Origin: an uncultured Bacteroides sp. | GTDB taxonomy: Bacteria; Bacteroidota; Bacteroidia; Bacteroidales; Bacteroidaceae | NCBI GenBank assembly: GCA_902472795.1 | Contig: CABROZ010000108.1 | Location: 1-7,458 of the forward strand | DNA: 7,458 nt | Reading direction: 5' to 3' | In this document: positions 5,568 through 7,458 of the stretch, piece after piece | Layout: each line of letters begins with the position of its first letter | How positions within the stretch are numbered: position 1 is the stretch's first letter | Notes under the pieces: model-generated | Databases searched by the model: none | What the model saw: only the letters and a program-made list of their open reading frames with translations | What the model was told of the DNA's origin: nothing | Program-made: the position numbers and the translations under genes

Positions 5568-7458
5568 ATGGAAACAATTTATCTGTGTATCGTCATCTTC
5601 CTGTTCGTCCTTGCGATATTCGACCTTATCGTGGGAGTCAGCAATGACGCAGTCAATTTTCTTCAGTCGGCCGTAGGAGCCAAGGCAGCTTCTTTCAAAA
5701 CAATTGTATTCATAGCTGCCATCGGAGTCTTCATCGGCGCTTCACTCAGTAACGGCATGATGGACATTGCACGGCACGGCATCTACCAGCCGGAACATTT
5801 CTATTTTGCCGAAATCATGTGTATCCTGCTGGCGGTCATGCTGACCGACGTCGTACTGCTGGACGTGTTCAACAGCATGGGACTTCCTACTTCCACAACC
5901 GTATCAATGGTATTCGAACTGTTGGGAGGCACGTTTGCACTGGCTCTTATCAAAGTTTACAGCGACGATTCGCTCGGCTTGGGCGACCTTATCAACACAG
6001 ACAAGGCCCTGTCCGTCATCATGGCTATCTTCGTATCGGTAGCCATTGCATTCTTCTTCGGTATGCTGGTGCAGTGGCTGGCCCGTATCATCTTCTCCTT
6101 CAACTACAAAAAACACATGAAGTACAGCATTGCACTGTTCGGTGGTGTAGCAGCCACTTCCATCATTTACTTCATGCTGATAAAGGGTCTGAAAGACAGT
6201 TCGTTCATGACATCCGAATACAAGCACTGGATACAGGAGAACACCGGCATGCTGATCGCCGTATTCTTTGTTTTCTTCACCATCCTGATGCAGATACTTC
6301 ACTGGCTTAAAGTGAACATATTCAAGGTTGTGGTACTGATGGGAACCTTCGCCCTGGCACTGGCCTTTGCCGGCAACGACTTGGTAAACTTCATCGGTGT
6401 GCCCCTGGCAGGTTATTCTTCCTTCATGGACTATACGGCCAACAGCGCAGGAGCAGGAGCCGACAGCTTCCTGATGACATCGCTGCTGGGTCCGGCAAAA
6501 ACGCCTTGGTACTTCCTGTTTGCAGCCGGAGCCGTTATGGTATATGCTCTTTGCACTTCCAAAAAGGCCCATAACGTTATCAAGACTTCCGTTGACCTGG
6601 CCCGACAGGACGAAGGCGAAGAAAGCTTCGGCAGCACTCCGATAGCCCGTACACTGGTACGCTTCAGCTTAGCCATGTCCAACGGAATATCCAAAATCGT
6701 TCCCGAAAGCACCAAACGATGGATTGACACCCGCTTCCGGAAAGACGAAGCCATCATAGCCGACGGCGCCGCTTTCGACTTGGTGCGCGCCTCTGTCAAC
6801 CTGGTTCTTGCCGGCTTGCTGATTGCTCTGGGTACTTCGCTGAAGTTGCCGCTCTCCACCACATACGTTACTTTCATGGTAGCCATGGGTACTTCGCTGG
6901 CCGACCGTGCCTGGGGACGCGACTCTGCCGTATTCCGCATTACGGGCGTGCTAAGCGTCATCGGCGGCTGGTTCATCACGGCAGGTGCCGCATTCACCAT
7001 CTGTTTCTTTGTGGCCCTCCTGATTCACTTCGGCGGATCGATTGCCATCATCGTTCTCATTGCACTGGCGGTATTCATGCTTATCCGCAGTCAGGTGATG
7101 TACAAGAAACGCAAAGCCAAAGAAAAAGTCAACGAAACCCTGAAGCAGTTGCTTCAAAGTTCGGACAGTGCCGAAGTCATGGAGCTGCTCCGCAAACATA
7201 CCCGCCAGGAACTGACCAAAGTTCTGGAGTTTGCAGAAGAGAACTACGAACGTACGGTGACTTCCTTCCTGCACGAAAACCTCCGCGGACTGCGCCGTTC
7301 CATGGGTTCCGTGAAGTTTGAGAAACAACTCATCAAGCAGATGAAACGTACCGGAACACTGGCCATGAGCCACCTCGACAACAACACCATCCTCGAAAAA
7401 GGATTGTACTACTATCAGGGCAACGACTTTGCCAGCGAACTGGTCTATAGCATCGGCC
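5568..7458 (+). CDS. pit: PiT-family inorganic phosphate transporter with PhoU-like C-terminal tail (partial, 3' end outside window)
   Basis: The frame is open from ATG 5568 to the window edge (630 full codons, no stop), so the C-terminus is missing. PiT/SLC20 permeases import phosphate with H+ or Na+. The paired inverted-half signatures are present: GVSNDAVNF at residues 23-31 and AGNDLVNF at 268-275. The matching hairpin motifs are LPTSTT (106-111) and LPLSTT (427-432). About twelve hydrophobic segments are visible, roughly eight or nine before residue 335 and three or four in 404-508, separated by a hydrophilic loop (about 335-403). From about residue 512 the protein becomes charged and helical (KKRKAKEKVNETLKQ onwards), consistent with a PhoU-like regulatory bundle fused to the channel; in many other bacteria such a partner is a separate protein. 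That domain call is an inference from composition and position. The gene follows ppk1 by 76 bp, which suggests joint expression in phosphate uptake and storage. No strong separate promoter or Shine-Dalgarno is evident. Confidence 0.93.
   Translation, partial: METIYLCIVIFLFVLAIFDLIVGVSNDAVNFLQSAVGAKAASFKTIVFIAAIGVFIGASLSNGMMDIARHGIYQPEHFYFAEIMCILLAVMLTDVVLLDVFNSMGLPTSTTVSMVFELLGGTFALALIKVYSDDSLGLGDLINTDKALSVIMAIFVSVAIAFFFGMLVQWLARIIFSFNYKKHMKYSIALFGGVAATSIIYFMLIKGLKDSSFMTSEYKHWIQENTGMLIAVFFVFFTILMQILHWLKVNIFKVVVLMGTFALALAFAGNDLVNFIGVPLAGYSSFMDYTANSAGAGADSFLMTSLLGPAKTPWYFLFAAGAVMVYALCTSKKAHNVIKTSVDLARQDEGEESFGSTPIARTLVRFSLAMSNGISKIVPESTKRWIDTRFRKDEAIIADGAAFDLVRASVNLVLAGLLIALGTSLKLPLSTTYVTFMVAMGTSLADRAWGRDSAVFRITGVLSVIGGWFITAGAAFTICFFVALLIHFGGSIAIIVLIALAVFMLIRSQVMYKKRKAKEKVNETLKQLLQSSDSAEVMELLRKHTRQELTKVLEFAEENYERTVTSFLHENLRGLRRSMGSVKFEKQLIKQMKRTGTLAMSHLDNNTILEKGLYYYQGNDFASELVYSIG

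Noticed and set aside
5819..7373. Open frames on both strands overlapping the PiT gene (5819-6310 plus; 5904-6572, 6431-7000 and 6951-7373 minus)
   Set aside because: The PiT frame is continuous from 5568 to the edge with clear family motifs; the others are out-of-frame or antisense shadows with low-complexity composition.

Overview
The window looks like chromosomal DNA from a Bacteroidales bacterium, most likely Bacteroides or a close relative. The evidence is three promoters that fit the Bacteroides sigma-ABfr pattern (TTTG or TTTA, 19 nt, TAnnTTTG), the lack of strong Shine-Dalgarno sequences, and proteins of Bacteroidetes type, such as a 379-residue RfbB and a PiT transporter with an added C-terminal domain. 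There are five protein genes. The last one, a PiT phosphate transporter starting at 5568, runs off the right edge. I also see one strong candidate small RNA.

Layout. Bases 1-325 hold no gene but contain three separate inverted repeats: a GC-rich 17-bp perfect one at the left edge, a 15-bp one with one mismatch, and a 16-bp perfect one just past the rfbB stop. Two minus-strand genes follow, rfbA (2488 to 1616) then rfbB (1465 to 326), which make dTDP-4-keto-6-deoxyglucose from glucose-1-phosphate. A GC-rich REP-like palindrome lies in the 150-bp gap between them. rfbA has its own promoter (2578-2608) and a leader of about 80 nt. The gene-free stretch 2489-2887 carries that promoter and, on the plus strand, a complete promoter followed about 44 nt later by a textbook intrinsic terminator. 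These would delimit an RNA of about 60 nt.

The right half is a phosphate-related cluster. A YfcE/MJ0936-type metallophosphoesterase (minus, 3385 to 2888) is divergent from ppk1 (plus, 3440-5491), and the two share a 54-bp region in which their promoters interlock. Downstream of ppk1, after 76 bp, is the PiT-family inorganic phosphate permease with a PhoU-like cytosolic tail. A reasonable reading is that the permease brings in phosphate, PPK1 interconverts ATP and polyphosphate, and the phosphoesterase is co-controlled through the shared promoter region; its substrate is unknown.

The items most worth follow-up are the candidate small RNA, the interlocked divergent promoters, the tyrosine in PPK1 at the position of E. 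coli His454, and the repeat cluster at the left edge.
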